32,417 nt of DNA from Candidatus Yanofskybacteria bacterium RIFCSPHIGHO2_01_FULL_44_24 (GTDB lineage: Bacteria > Patescibacteriota > Minisyncoccia > 2-02-FULL-40-12 > GWA2-44-9), in assembly GCA_001794215.1 (NCBI GenBank), contig MGJK01000008.1, positions 1 to 32,417 of the forward strand, in the 5' to 3' direction. Made by a program: the position numbers and the translations under genes. Below the pieces are notes generated by a model. That model ran no database searches. It was given only the letters and a program-made list of their open reading frames with translations, and was not told the DNA's origin. Shown one piece after another: positions 1 through 8,511 of the stretch (positions are counted from its first letter, which is position 1; the number at the start of each line of letters is the position of its first letter).

Positions 1-229
1 AAGTATCAAAAACCAAACAGAATTTGCCCAACGTTTCGGGATCAAAGACCTGGGTACGCTAACAGAATGGAACAAAAAGATCGAAGAGATGGGCGGACTA
101 ATGAGAAACATCCACGATTGGGCTAAAAAACTTACACCCAATGTAGTCTCCGCCCTTTACCGGGAAGCTACTAAGACCGGCAAGGCATCGGCAGTCAAAG
201 CCTGGATGGAAATTATCGAGGGCATGTAA
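1..229 (+). CDS. phBC6A51-type helix-turn-helix protein, 3' end only
   Basis: The reading frame is open from base 2 to a TAA at 227-229, so only the last 75 residues are in the window. They include an HTH-like segment (EFAQRFGIKDLGTLTEW) followed by LTPNVVSALYREATKTGKASAVKAWMEIIEG. This last pattern, in which a helix is followed by a lysine-rich turn and then a 'VKAWME..EG' ending, resembles the phBC6A51 family of phage or integrated-element HTH proteins that can act like terminase small subunits or DNA-binding adaptors. The start lies upstream of the window. It is followed after 9 bp by a small coiled-coil gene and then by a 606-aa gene, all on the + strand, so the three probably form one operon. 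The family assignment is from remembered sequence pattern and is moderately confident; function in this organism is inference. Confidence 0.55.
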   Translation, partial: SIKNQTEFAQRFGIKDLGTLTEWNKKIEEMGGLMRNIHDWAKKLTPNVVSALYREATKTGKASAVKAWMEIIEGM

Positions 230-238
230 TTCATAAAT

Positions 239-451
239 ATGAATAACCAAAACGACAAAAAAATATTAAGCATTGAGCAAGCAGCGACTATACTTTCTGA
301 GACGCTTGAGGATGTGGCAAAAAGAAAAACCTCCTTGAAGCGGGCAAGGACTATTTCTCGCTTAGCCCTGGAGTTATCTAAGATTACGGAGATCGCTGAT
401 CTTAAAAACCGGATCGAATTCTTGGAACAAGCATTAAAAAAGAGAAAATAA
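239..451 (+). CDS. small coiled-coil protein of unknown function
   Basis: A 70-residue, strongly charged, almost entirely helical protein. The C-terminal part (LKNRIEFLEQALKKRK) has leucine/isoleucine heptad spacing typical of a short coiled coil; there is no membrane segment, signal peptide or catalytic motif. It starts 9 bp after the stop of the HTH protein and ends one base before the ATG of the 606-aa gene, so co-transcription and probably coupled translation are likely. The overall composition (Lys/Glu/Arg rich) would suit a DNA- or protein-binding accessory subunit of its neighbours. No family is recognised. It is called real because it fills the gap between two coding genes exactly and has no overlapping competitor on this strand. 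Confidence 0.6.
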   Translation: MNNQNDKKILSIEQAATILSETLEDVAKRKTSLKRARTISRLALELSKITEIADLKNRIEFLEQALKKRK

Positions 452-452
452 C

Positions 453-2273
453 ATGAAAAATATTTCAAATATGTTGGGTCGAGGGAATCTAACGCCCAAA
501 GAAAGATACCTCCTCCTAATTCATAATGACGTTCAAAAACTTAAGACCGGTAAGGAAGCCTTAACCTCTGCCGACAAGGAAGCACTAGAAAGCTGGCGGG
601 CGCAAACCAATGAGGAAGCCAGGGAATGGAATCAGCTCAACGAAGGCTGGAAGCTAAGTGGCCGCATGGATCTCGAAGCCGAATTTGCCTTTAAAGATGC
701 CCAAGTAGCCTATCTATCGCAAAAACCGATAATGATCGAGATGATATTTTATTCCTCCCAGAGACAGGCAAATTTATACATAAAGAATTTAGAGCGAATA
801 AAGAAAGTAACTATCGAAGGAGCTGCCGAAATCGCCAAAAAACAAAAAGAGGCTAAACTCAAGGAAGGCCTGGATTTTGATTACGTTGTATATCGGTTAG
901 CGTTTGAACTTTTGGAGGATAAGGATCGAAAGCAGATGAAAGAACTCTATCCGGACATCGAGACCGACCATCAATATCTAGACCAAGAGGAAGTTATTGC
1001 CCATTTATATAATGGCAAAAAAGAGCTTAGCGAAGAAGCTAAAGATAAACTGGCTGAACTTGTGGCCGAACAAAGCTACAATAAGTTTGCCGAAGAATAT
1101 CAGTTCTTCCACTATTTTGCCTGTATTCCGATCCTGGAAGTAGCCAAATATTTTCTCAAAACTCACCAGATAGAAATTAATAACGAGCCAAAAGATCAAG
1201 ATGATGACAAAGATAGAGATTTATACGAAGAAGTAGAAGATGCAATGAAAAAGTACGCCAAGGAGAATGAAACAGATATTAAGACTATGATCCGCCAGGC
1301 TTGCCGTAAATGGCTCGACCATGACCTCTTAGAGCAATACATGCCGCTTATAGCTAGCAATAGCTCGGAGTTATTAAAATCATGGTTCAGAACTAAAGCC
1401 AAAGCCAGGAAAATTCTTAATAAGCATATCGCGTCTGGCGAATTGGTAGCAAGAAATCGAACGGCCGAAGAAACTAGGAAACAAAAATTATACAGCAAAG
1501 GACTTATTGATAGCGAGCTTAATGCCGCTATGATGGTTTTTGAAAAGCTTGACCTCGACCAGCCCAAGGGTGAAATTGACGAGAAAAAGGCTTTTGAAAA
1601 ATTCAGCGACTCGGTAATTACAGGGGAGAGTCTTTATGCTTTTGGCGGGAAATATGAATTTATAGACGAATTTAAAAAACAAGCTGATACATATGATCCG
1701 AATCTTGGTATTGTTTATGATAAAAATGACCCCGAACATGAGGGCGAACACCTTGATCAAGAACTACTCATCTGTCCCCACAACAGCAAGGGTGAAGCTG
1801 TTTTCTTTAGCCAGTACGGTTTAAGCATCAGGATGATCTCTAGCCTTTTAAATTCAATGACTTTGTTTGAAGAATATACTAAAGATGGAAACACGCTTAT
1901 TAAATTTAAAAATGTTGATATAGCTAAAGTATTTATGATTCACAGACAAAGATTTATCGACAGTTACTCCATCCTTCTTGGATTTGAGGTCATTTTCAAA
2001 ATGCTCACTCCTATTTACGAAACAGATATGACCGACCATGTTTCCGGCCGACTGGATACACTGCGGGAATATGCCGAAGAATTTAATCAAGCCATTCGCA
2101 AGATAACAAATACTGAGGAGAAGTTGAAAAAAGTAAAAAATCGACTTTTCCGCAGAAAAGAAACAGTATTATTCGAAGAAGACCCGTTAATTGATGTCGA
2201 GGCTATTAAGCCAGATCAAAAGGTAATATCAGAAAACGAAGCGAAGGTGAGAGAGGTTTTTCCGAGGATATAG
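453..2273 (+). CDS. 606-aa conserved-type hypothetical protein, accessory-element module
   Basis: A soluble, highly charged, mostly alpha-helical 606-residue protein with no signal peptide and no membrane helix. Recognisable landmarks are an N-terminal GRGNLTPKERYLLLIHNDV motif, an EWNQLNEGW stretch near residue 60, an acidic segment (DQDDDKDRDLYEEVEDA) near residue 250, and a Lys/Glu-rich C-terminal coiled region. No nucleotide-binding P-loop or zinc site is visible. The N-terminal motif and the gene order HTH / short coiled coil / ~600-aa protein look like an uncharacterised module I associate with Patescibacteria genomes, but that is recollection rather than a search. It begins one base after the preceding stop codon. 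Its 3' end converges on the small gene at 2278-2589 on the other strand, with only 4 bp between them. A role in an integrated or phage-like element is inference. Confidence 0.6.
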   Translation: MKNISNMLGRGNLTPKERYLLLIHNDVQKLKTGKEALTSADKEALESWRAQTNEEAREWNQLNEGWKLSGRMDLEAEFAFKDAQVAYLSQKPIMIEMIFYSSQRQANLYIKNLERIKKVTIEGAAEIAKKQKEAKLKEGLDFDYVVYRLAFELLEDKDRKQMKELYPDIETDHQYLDQEEVIAHLYNGKKELSEEAKDKLAELVAEQSYNKFAEEYQFFHYFACIPILEVAKYFLKTHQIEINNEPKDQDDDKDRDLYEEVEDAMKKYAKENETDIKTMIRQACRKWLDHDLLEQYMPLIASNSSELLKSWFRTKAKARKILNKHIASGELVARNRTAEETRKQKLYSKGLIDSELNAAMMVFEKLDLDQPKGEIDEKKAFEKFSDSVITGESLYAFGGKYEFIDEFKKQADTYDPNLGIVYDKNDPEHEGEHLDQELLICPHNSKGEAVFFSQYGLSIRMISSLLNSMTLFEEYTKDGNTLIKFKNVDIAKVFMIHRQRFIDSYSILLGFEVIFKMLTPIYETDMTDHVSGRLDTLREYAEEFNQAIRKITNTEEKLKKVKNRLFRRKETVLFEEDPLIDVEAIKPDQKVISENEAKVREVFPRI

Positions 2274-2277
2274 ACAA

Positions 2278-2589
2278 CTAATTTCTGCTTTGATATTCAA
2301 GGATTCTCTCGGCAGGAGAAAGGCCACCGATTATTTTGTGGGGAAAGTAGTTCCAGGCATCGTTTATGGTTTCGATAATGTTTTGTAACTCAACTGCGCC
2401 TTGGCCGGTATCAAACATAGCGATGATATTGGTCATGGCGTCTTGGCCATCTTCGTTGTAAATAATTTCTTTAATATCATCTAATCCAAACTCACTTCCG
2501 GTTTCTTGAAGCCAATCGACTAATTCCTGCTCGATTTCTTTACGCCTTTGAAGAATCTGCTGTTTTGATTTTATTTCCATGATTTTCAC
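2278..2589 (-). CDS. small acidic hypothetical protein (103 aa)
   Basis: A cytoplasmic-looking 103-aa protein with a charged helical N-terminal half (residues about 5-35) and a more conserved-looking C terminus ending WNYFPHKIIGGLSPAERILEY. The 'WNYFPHK..GGLSPAE' ending resembles the short tails of some SEC-C or transposase-like proteins, but there are no metal-binding cysteines and I do not assign a family. The first methionine (MKIMEIKSK) is used; the second, four codons on, is equally possible. It is separated from the upstream minus-strand operon by a strong hairpin terminator (2607-2641), so it must have its own promoter, presumably inside or just 3' of that hairpin. It converges tail-to-tail with the 606-aa gene. 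Confidence 0.55.
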   Translation of the reverse strand: MKIMEIKSKQQILQRRKEIEQELVDWLQETGSEFGLDDIKEIIYNEDGQDAMTNIIAMFDTGQGAVELQNIIETINDAWNYFPHKIIGGLSPAERILEYQSRN

Positions 2590-2606
2590 ATTAAATCAGA
2601 AAACAT

Positions 2607-2641
2607 AAAATAGCTCAATCGGATTCCGGTTGAGCTATTTT
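2607..2641 (-). terminator. hairpin terminator of the secreted-protein operon
   Basis: Two 16-nt arms (2607-2622 and 2626-2641) pair completely, with a single T-G wobble, around a 3-nt loop ATT. The outer part of the stem is A/T rich, so each strand reads into a T-rich arm; it could work in both directions. It lies 43 bp beyond the stop of the PEGA-domain gene and 17 bp upstream of the start of the small minus-strand gene, which marks the end of the six-gene run. Confidence 0.8.
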
Positions 2642-2684
2642 AGAAAAGTAAAGAGTACTTTTAAAAACCCGGGTTAGAGATCTA

Positions 2685-3752
2685 CTACCTTTTAAATAAC
2701 GAGAGGATAGACTGCCAAATACGAGAGAAAAATCCTTTGGATTTAGCCTGAACTGGATAAGCTATGGGTGACGTTGTTTGTTCTATTCTGTTTTGAGGCA
2801 AGACGATAGTTCTTGGCTGTTCCTGGGGAGATAAAGACTGTTGGGGCGTTGGCGAAGAAGCTGGAACAGCTTGTCCATTATTAGCGGTAAGTAAACACCT
2901 CCAGTCCCCTTTAACAGCATTGACCGTAGAACTAAATGGAGCAACTACATAGTTGTAGACATAATCATTGTAACCGGTAAGAGCACAGCGGATTCTATGG
3001 GTAGCGCCGCGTGAAACTTTTTTTACCACCGGAGCTTTGCCAACCAACACCTCGTCTATATAAACAGTTGCACCCGCTGGGAAAGAATCAACAGTGAGAG
3101 GAAGGGTGGTTTGAGAAAGTGTGTAGTCTACTTGAAACACAATTGAACCATTGGCTGAAAGAGTCTTGGTTTGGGAAGCAGGAGCATTATAACCTTCTAT
3201 TTCTCCGCTATAGGTGATGGTATAGGTTCCGGCTGGCACATAAAACCAGGTAAATTCGTTGGCGGTAATAGTTTTATTTTGTGGGCCAGTTATGATAAAA
3301 GTTATTTTTTCTCGGTCAGAAGATTGAGTAAGATTGGTTCGTATATAGATAGTTCCGGTTGTAGCCGGTGCCGGTGTGCTTATATTTAGATAATTTCCCG
3401 CAAAAGCAATAGACCCCCTTGAATCTGTCGATTTGGTTTCTGGGGGCGGGGTTGTACATCCCGGAATAGCACTCCAGGTAATAGTATAAGTCCCAGCCGT
3501 AACTCCTTCTCGAGACCAAGCATAACTATCTCCTTTATATATTAATTCCGATGTAGCCGAGTTGGTGATAGTAAAAAATGCTTGGGCAGAATTAGAAACT
3601 ACAAATATAATGCCCGGCTGGGCTTGAGAGGTATCGGTGATACTAACACTGCTGGAACAAGGAGACTGGCTTTGGGCTGAAACAAAATTAGCCGCTCCGA
3701 TGCCGCTAACAGCAAAAATAAAAACTGCGATAAAAGCAAACTTATTTACCAT
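2685..3752 (-). CDS. secreted PEGA-domain protein
   Basis: A 355-aa exported protein. Residues 1-27 form a signal peptide (hydrophobic FAFIAVFIFAVSGIGA, ending near VSA-QSQ). Residues about 30-210 hold two similar all-beta segments with the 'GTYTITWS' / 'GTYTITYSG' signature. Residues about 217-270 match the PEGA domain pattern (DSFPAGATVYIDEVLVGKAP, then a turn and GYNDY), a surface beta-sandwich. A Pro/Ser/Gln linker follows, and the protein ends in a short amphipathic basic tail (FFSRIWQSILSLFKR) that could bind the membrane. The start overlaps the preceding gene by 11 bp, and it is the last gene of a six-gene operon followed by a terminator. PEGA proteins are usually envelope-associated; the ligand is unknown. 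Confidence 0.8.
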   Translation of the reverse strand: MVNKFAFIAVFIFAVSGIGAANFVSAQSQSPCSSSVSITDTSQAQPGIIFVVSNSAQAFFTITNSATSELIYKGDSYAWSREGVTAGTYTITWSAIPGCTTPPPETKSTDSRGSIAFAGNYLNISTPAPATTGTIYIRTNLTQSSDREKITFIITGPQNKTITANEFTWFYVPAGTYTITYSGEIEGYNAPASQTKTLSANGSIVFQVDYTLSQTTLPLTVDSFPAGATVYIDEVLVGKAPVVKKVSRGATHRIRCALTGYNDYVYNYVVAPFSSTVNAVKGDWRCLLTANNGQAVPASSPTPQQSLSPQEQPRTIVLPQNRIEQTTSPIAYPVQAKSKGFFSRIWQSILSLFKR

Positions 3753-4692
3753 ACTTTTCTTTCAATTTTTTCATGGATTCGTTCATGCTTTGGCTGCGGC
3801 TTTGAAGATTCGGAGATTGAGGATATACAGCGGACTGGAAAATTCCTTCGGCACTGCCTCTAATAATTACGCTCTCAAGCTTTTGTAAAAAGTCGTCAAT
3901 TTTGTCAAGGGAAGCGGCACCAGGAATTGTTTTTTCAAGCTCGGTTGGCGATGGCAACGATTGCACTGGGAAGGATGGGCCAAATCTGCTTTCTATGACC
4001 GGCAGAACTGTTTTTGTCGCATTATATATCTCTTCCCAGAGATATTTCAGATCAGAAAAGTAATTATCGCCTAAATTAATAGGCTCCTGATTAAACATTC
4101 TGTCGGCATACGGTTTTGCCGCTTCCAACATTGATTTCCATTGCTCAAATAATGTTGCCAGATCAGATGGCTGTGTGCGAGGTATGATTGATGGCGGCCT
4201 TCTTATGTCTGGAGGCAACGTTGCCTGAATAGTAGAACTCTCGGGATAATATATCTTATAAATCCCTATCGCATCCTTTACAAAGGCGATTGCTCTTCTG
4301 CTATTGTTAACCCCACCGGAAGATTCCTTTCCAAAAAGTAAAAGATTTTCCTTAAGTTCCTCCATCTCTCGGTCAAATAACGGCGGATTAAGAGCTTCAA
4401 TTTTTTTGTTAAATTGAACAAAAAATGTCTCGTGTTTATCAAGGGCATTTAGGGCAGTTTCATAATCATACCGCCATCTGAATTGAGGCTGTCCCGATTG
4501 AGCTCCATATGATTGCATCTCTGCTTCAAGCGTAAAAATCGCTTTAGCATACTGGGCCGGCTGGTACATCATTACATACCAATACCCAACACCACCAAGG
4601 CCAAGAATGATAGCTACAACTAAAATAACCAGCGGCTTCTTATTGCTTTTTTTAGCATCTGTTATTACGGGTGTAAACTCAGTATTATTCAT
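3742..4692 (-). CDS. membrane-anchored extracytoplasmic protein, unknown family
   Basis: A 316-aa protein with an N-terminal signal anchor at residues about 19-42 (KPLVILVVAIILGLGGVGYWYV) preceded by lysines, which puts the rest outside the membrane. The exterior part is predicted mainly helical with a proline-rich break in the middle (ATLPPDIRRPPSIIPRTQP) and ends in a charged SMKKLKEKYGK tail. No catalytic motif is visible and no family is recognised. It overlaps the upstream gene by 4 bp (ATGA) and the downstream PEGA gene by 11 bp, so translational coupling is probable. The context points to a component of a surface assembly encoded by this operon. Confidence 0.7.
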   Translation of the reverse strand: MNNTEFTPVITDAKKSNKKPLVILVVAIILGLGGVGYWYVMMYQPAQYAKAIFTLEAEMQSYGAQSGQPQFRWRYDYETALNALDKHETFFVQFNKKIEALNPPLFDREMEELKENLLLFGKESSGGVNNSRRAIAFVKDAIGIYKIYYPESSTIQATLPPDIRRPPSIIPRTQPSDLATLFEQWKSMLEAAKPYADRMFNQEPINLGDNYFSDLKYLWEEIYNATKTVLPVIESRFGPSFPVQSLPSPTELEKTIPGAASLDKIDDFLQKLESVIIRGSAEGIFQSAVYPQSPNLQSRSQSMNESMKKLKEKYGK

Positions 4693-5177
4693 AGTTCTGT
4701 TAGAACAAACTTGAGTTTTTGTATCTTGCCTCCTTCTCCGGGCGGGAGTTCGAGTATAAGCTCCAGATTGCCGGAGACAAATTCCCAGCTTGCAGTTATT
4801 GTCTGGGAGGGATCTTCAATCTTAATTTTGTCGCCTGATACCGAGAATGGCAGATATTTGGGACAAGGATAGGGTTTTCGATAAGAATCAAGCTGGCCGC
4901 CGTTGCAAAACATATCTCCCTTGAACTCTAAATATGAATCTTTCTTTCCGGATTCTTCTAATGGCAGTAATTTTAATTCTCCCGTCTTGGTATCTGCGAG
5001 ATACACTTCTTTCACAGTCCAGATGCCCTGAAGTGAACGTTCCGAGGTTATAAGTGAAGGAATGCCCGGTAATTGAGGCGCGCCTGCTTTCTTAGCCCAG
5101 AAATTATATCCGCCCCATCCAAGAAGAACTAAAGCCGAGATAACAACTATTATAATAACTAATTTTGTCTTTGTCAT
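4689..5177 (-). CDS. membrane-anchored lipocalin-like protein
   Basis: A 162-aa protein with a single N-terminal transmembrane helix (residues about 5-27, LVIIIVVISALVLLGWGGYNFW) and a small beta-rich exterior domain. The order 'LQGIWTVKEVYL ... YLEFKGDMFCNGG ... FSVSGDKIKI ... ASWEFVSGNLELIL' matches the G-x-W start and alternating strands of small lipocalin-like barrels. Two cysteines (MFCNGG and PCPKY) may form a disulfide. It begins 18 bp after the large 895-aa gene stops and overlaps the next start by 4 bp, so it is in the middle of the operon. The barrel assignment is structural inference from pattern; ligand unknown. Confidence 0.65.
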   Translation of the reverse strand: MTKTKLVIIIVVISALVLLGWGGYNFWAKKAGAPQLPGIPSLITSERSLQGIWTVKEVYLADTKTGELKLLPLEESGKKDSYLEFKGDMFCNGGQLDSYRKPYPCPKYLPFSVSGDKIKIEDPSQTITASWEFVSGNLELILELPPGEGGKIQKLKFVLTEL

Positions 5178-5195
5178 ATGACAGTTTACTTAACT

Positions 5196-7883
5196 TTATT
5201 GACTAGATATAAGCGCATTTAATGCTTTGCGGGTGATTGCGCCAAAGTAACCATGGGTTGGTTGGATGCCATACTTCTCCTGAAATCTCTTAACTGCATC
5301 CCTGGTAATGCGGCCGAAGTAACCGGTAATCAGATCGGCTGAGTAGCCCACTTCGTTCACCAGAAGAGCCTGAAGCTGTTTTACGTCATTGCCGGTTGAA
5401 CCTATATATAAATCCTTGGTGATATTGGCAAGATTGGTTGAGGAGTTTTTAGCGCCGCTGGTTGCTGTACTGCCCATCGTGGCAGTGGCAATGTTCGAAT
5501 CTACTGAATAGCCATATTGATTGCCTGCACGTACCATGAACTCATAAGTTGTTCCCGCTTGAAGCCCTTGATACTCCATGCCAGTTCCTGTTGATATAGA
5601 AGGGACATCCCATTGGCTTGAGCCTTTTATTCTCTTGTAAGCAGCGAAACCTAGTTCATTGCTAGAATTATCCGTCCAACTAAGCGTAATCGCGAGCGTA
5701 CCATTGCTGTAAGTTTTGGGAGTGGCCGTAAGATTGGTTGGGGCAACAGGAGCCACACCACCCGGACAAGTCGTGTTGATTGAAAAAATGTTATCCGAAA
5801 TATCTGTACCCAGATCGGTGCAGGTAGGAAAAGTACCTCCGCATGCCCGAACTTTAATAAGCGCCTGGGAACTATTGATATCGCTTTTTTTAATTACATC
5901 GTACGTAGCCCAGTTGTATGACCTTGCACTGTAGCTATGGAGCCACATCACATACCAATATGATGATCCATTATCTACGGAATATCTTAAATCCCACCAC
6001 TTCACTTCGGTGCCAAGCGGAGATGCCCAATTAATTGGCATAATGCCGGCCATACACTCTCCACCATTCGGTGAGATAACAATTACGGGAGATTGAACTG
6101 TCAGAGTTGGGGTAGGAGTCGGAGTGGGTGTTGGCGTTGAAGTCAAAGTAGATTTAATTTCCAGTGTTTTTGTATATGTATCATTAGTAGGATATGGATC
6201 TTTCGAATAGTTAATGCCATCAACCGTCCCTAAATAGTTAATATTACCGACCATTTTATAAATTCCGGCCGGATAGTTAAGAGTTGTTTCCGTCGATCTT
6301 GGCAAGAACATGTCGCTGTAAAATTTAACCACTATTGTCGCGCCGGGATTTACAATGCCTATATAACCAGCGGCAGGACTGTAGATAATTTTACCGTTAG
6401 GGTCATAGATATTTAATCCCGCGGTCGGGTTTGTAATCGGCTTTTGACCGACATTTTTAAAGACGACATCGACAGTAAAGTCCTTATTGGCCTCCGGGAT
6501 TGCTGGATTAGGAATTACATCTACAACAGCAAGATCATAGACATAAGTAGCGCTTGAGGTCGGTGTCGGAGTTGGTGAATAGGTTGGGGTTGGGGTAGGA
6601 GTATATGAAGGAAGTGGCGTTGAAATGGTTGTACAGGCATTTGTAGCTCCTACAGACTGCAACCATACTCCGCCGCTTGGGTATTGCGAAGTTTGGATAA
6701 TTACTTTTGATATTTCCGATGTGGACGATTTTAAGACATAGGTGGCCGGGGTCAGCTTGTTATCGGTTACGCCGGTAAAAGTCGGGCTTATGCCAACAAC
6801 AATTCTCCCGGTTTGATCGAAAGCTGTTATCGAGACTGTTGCAGGAACATTATTGGAGGTAGCCGATGGCATGACAGTAAGGCCGATCTCTACGGCTTGA
6901 GCAAATTCATTAGTCAACTCGATTATCAGAGTTTCGTTATCGCTTATGCCCAGATCAGCTTCAGAACGATCGGGCGAAATAAAGCCAACCACCTCTTTTG
7001 TATCGCCCAGAGTTCCGGAAAGTCTTGTTGACCAGGCCAATCCGGAGGTAGCGCCGGTTATCTTTACTCCCTTATCTCTAAGCAAATTTAGAAAAGCATC
7101 TTGGATATATAAATCTTCGCCGTAATAGCTAAAGGTTCTGCATACATTTGATGGTGATAATGTTACGGGACTTGGGCAGTTATAACAAAGTTCGACGTAT
7201 GGCGATGGAGTAGGCGTTGTAGCCGGTACTTCTTGGGGAATTGGCAGAGAATAAGTCGGACAAGCTCCTTTAGTATCTCCATGCTGGAAATGAGCATCCA
7301 GAGATTCAGGGGCGACTCTGATTGTTTGAGAGTTTTTGGGGTCATCGATTGGGTGATGGCAGATAACATAGTTTTCAGCTTCTTCTGTTCGATGATATTG
7401 AGGAACTTCTCTTAACTCTTTGAACTCATTTCCCCTCGGATACCAGTTAAATTCTTTCCGGTTAATGCAGAATACTTTTTTAAAGAAATCGGGGTCTTCC
7501 TGAACGGCTTGGTCGCCGGATTTATTTATCCAATGAAGCCGGCCAGCATCCTCGCCTTCCACGCTTGTCCCGAATACTTTTTGATCGTTATCTTCGCAGT
7601 TTCTGAAAAAACCGGAAGTGGGGAAAGAATCCCGTATTTCAGGAGTCACCAGTTTTATGTTGGCAAAACCGCCAAGATGAGTATAGAACTTAAATATCTC
7701 TGGATTTAAGAATAATCTCTTGTAACCTTGCTCATTGATGATATATACATCCGGGTCATCTGAAAAGATGGCGCTGATGAGGTCGCCTTCCTTGAGGCCG
7801 AAGTCGGAGGGTTTGGTAGCTAAAGAAGATTTTGAACTAAATAATACGACCAGAGCAAAAATAAAAATAAGATATTTTTTCAT
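5196..7883 (-). CDS. secreted multidomain wall protein: CARDB, Fn3, peptidoglycan-binding
   Basis: An 895-aa exported protein. Residues 1-22 are a signal peptide. Residues about 30-160 form a module (GDLISAIFSDDPDVYIINEQ through INRKEFNWYPRG) that recurs at the C terminus of the metallopeptidase at 10589-12514. Then come a Pro/Thr-rich linker, a beta domain with YSQ-like 'VIIQTSQYPSGGVWLQ', a PTPTPT linker, a CARDB-type domain (about 448-575, DLAVVDVIPNP ... FKNVGQKP), a second PTPTPT linker, a beta domain starting VISPNGGECMAG, a fibronectin-III domain (about 715-800, APTNLTATPKT ... YEFMVRAGN), and a peptidoglycan-binding domain at 823-893 (two GYFG repeats with DVKQLQALL and AVKRFQEKYG). 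The last domain argues for attachment to the cell wall. It is the third gene of the six-gene operon, 15 bp after the coiled-coil gene. Confidence 0.85.
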   Translation of the reverse strand: MKKYLIFIFALVVLFSSKSSLATKPSDFGLKEGDLISAIFSDDPDVYIINEQGYKRLFLNPEIFKFYTHLGGFANIKLVTPEIRDSFPTSGFFRNCEDNDQKVFGTSVEGEDAGRLHWINKSGDQAVQEDPDFFKKVFCINRKEFNWYPRGNEFKELREVPQYHRTEEAENYVICHHPIDDPKNSQTIRVAPESLDAHFQHGDTKGACPTYSLPIPQEVPATTPTPSPYVELCYNCPSPVTLSPSNVCRTFSYYGEDLYIQDAFLNLLRDKGVKITGATSGLAWSTRLSGTLGDTKEVVGFISPDRSEADLGISDNETLIIELTNEFAQAVEIGLTVMPSATSNNVPATVSITAFDQTGRIVVGISPTFTGVTDNKLTPATYVLKSSTSEISKVIIQTSQYPSGGVWLQSVGATNACTTISTPLPSYTPTPTPTYSPTPTPTSSATYVYDLAVVDVIPNPAIPEANKDFTVDVVFKNVGQKPITNPTAGLNIYDPNGKIIYSPAAGYIGIVNPGATIVVKFYSDMFLPRSTETTLNYPAGIYKMVGNINYLGTVDGINYSKDPYPTNDTYTKTLEIKSTLTSTPTPTPTPTPTLTVQSPVIVISPNGGECMAGIMPINWASPLGTEVKWWDLRYSVDNGSSYWYVMWLHSYSARSYNWATYDVIKKSDINSSQALIKVRACGGTFPTCTDLGTDISDNIFSINTTCPGGVAPVAPTNLTATPKTYSNGTLAITLSWTDNSSNELGFAAYKRIKGSSQWDVPSISTGTGMEYQGLQAGTTYEFMVRAGNQYGYSVDSNIATATMGSTATSGAKNSSTNLANITKDLYIGSTGNDVKQLQALLVNEVGYSADLITGYFGRITRDAVKRFQEKYGIQPTHGYFGAITRKALNALISSQ

Positions 7884-7898
7884 ATTTGATGTTTGTTT

Positions 7899-8483
7899 TT
7901 ATGGAAGAAGGCTTTTAATTCTTGAATTAAGCAAAAATACGACTTGGAAGAAATCGTGGGGCCCCCATCCGTTATTTGCAAAATCGACAGTTCCTCTGGC
8001 ATTCATCCATCGGTTTGATACCTCCATGTCCTGAAGTACGCTGATCTTTGTATCAATATCCGCCAAACCTTTCTGAGTAAATGGAGCGTTGAAGAATCGT
8101 TCAATTGTGGTAGTAGCATCGGTATAGGGTCTGATCTTGCTCATATTTGTCGAAAGTTCTGACACCATTTGGTTGGACGAATTTAGTTCTTTTTCTATAT
8201 TGGCCAGCTTGAGCCGTAACAATTCCGCTTCTTTAGCAAGATCAGTAGCTTTTAGAATCGCCAATGCGGTTTCCGCTTCGGTTTTTTCATCTTCCAATTG
8301 AGAAATTTCTTCTTTTAGCTGTAGTACCTCATTTTTTAATTGCGACGCTTCGACTCCCAGCTTGGAGTTTTGTACATAAAAATAACCAGCAACTGCTATG
8401 CCTCCAACGGCAAAAACAATCATGACCACAAACAGAATATTTATTTTATTGGCACTAGAGCTTAAACTTTGTTCGTTATCCAT
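7899..8483 (-). CDS. single-pass membrane coiled-coil protein
   Basis: A 194-aa protein with one transmembrane helix (residues about 14-34, INILFVVMIVFAVGGIAVAGYFYV), then a long exterior coiled coil at about 40-105 (QLKNEVLQLKEEISQLEDEKTEAETALAIL and onward, clear leucine heptads), and a small globular C-terminal part with DMEVSNRWMNARGTVDFANNGW. No enzyme motif. It sits between the beta-helix gene (28 bp upstream) and the 895-aa wall protein (15 bp downstream) in the same operon. A spacer, oligomerising or tethering role in a surface complex is inference. Confidence 0.7.
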   Translation of the reverse strand: MDNEQSLSSSANKINILFVVMIVFAVGGIAVAGYFYVQNSKLGVEASQLKNEVLQLKEEISQLEDEKTEAETALAILKATDLAKEAELLRLKLANIEKELNSSNQMVSELSTNMSKIRPYTDATTTIERFFNAPFTQKGLADIDTKISVLQDMEVSNRWMNARGTVDFANNGWGPHDFFQVVFLLNSRIKSLLP

Positions 8484-8511
8484 ATCATCTGTTTATTCAT
8501 TTTAACATTTA

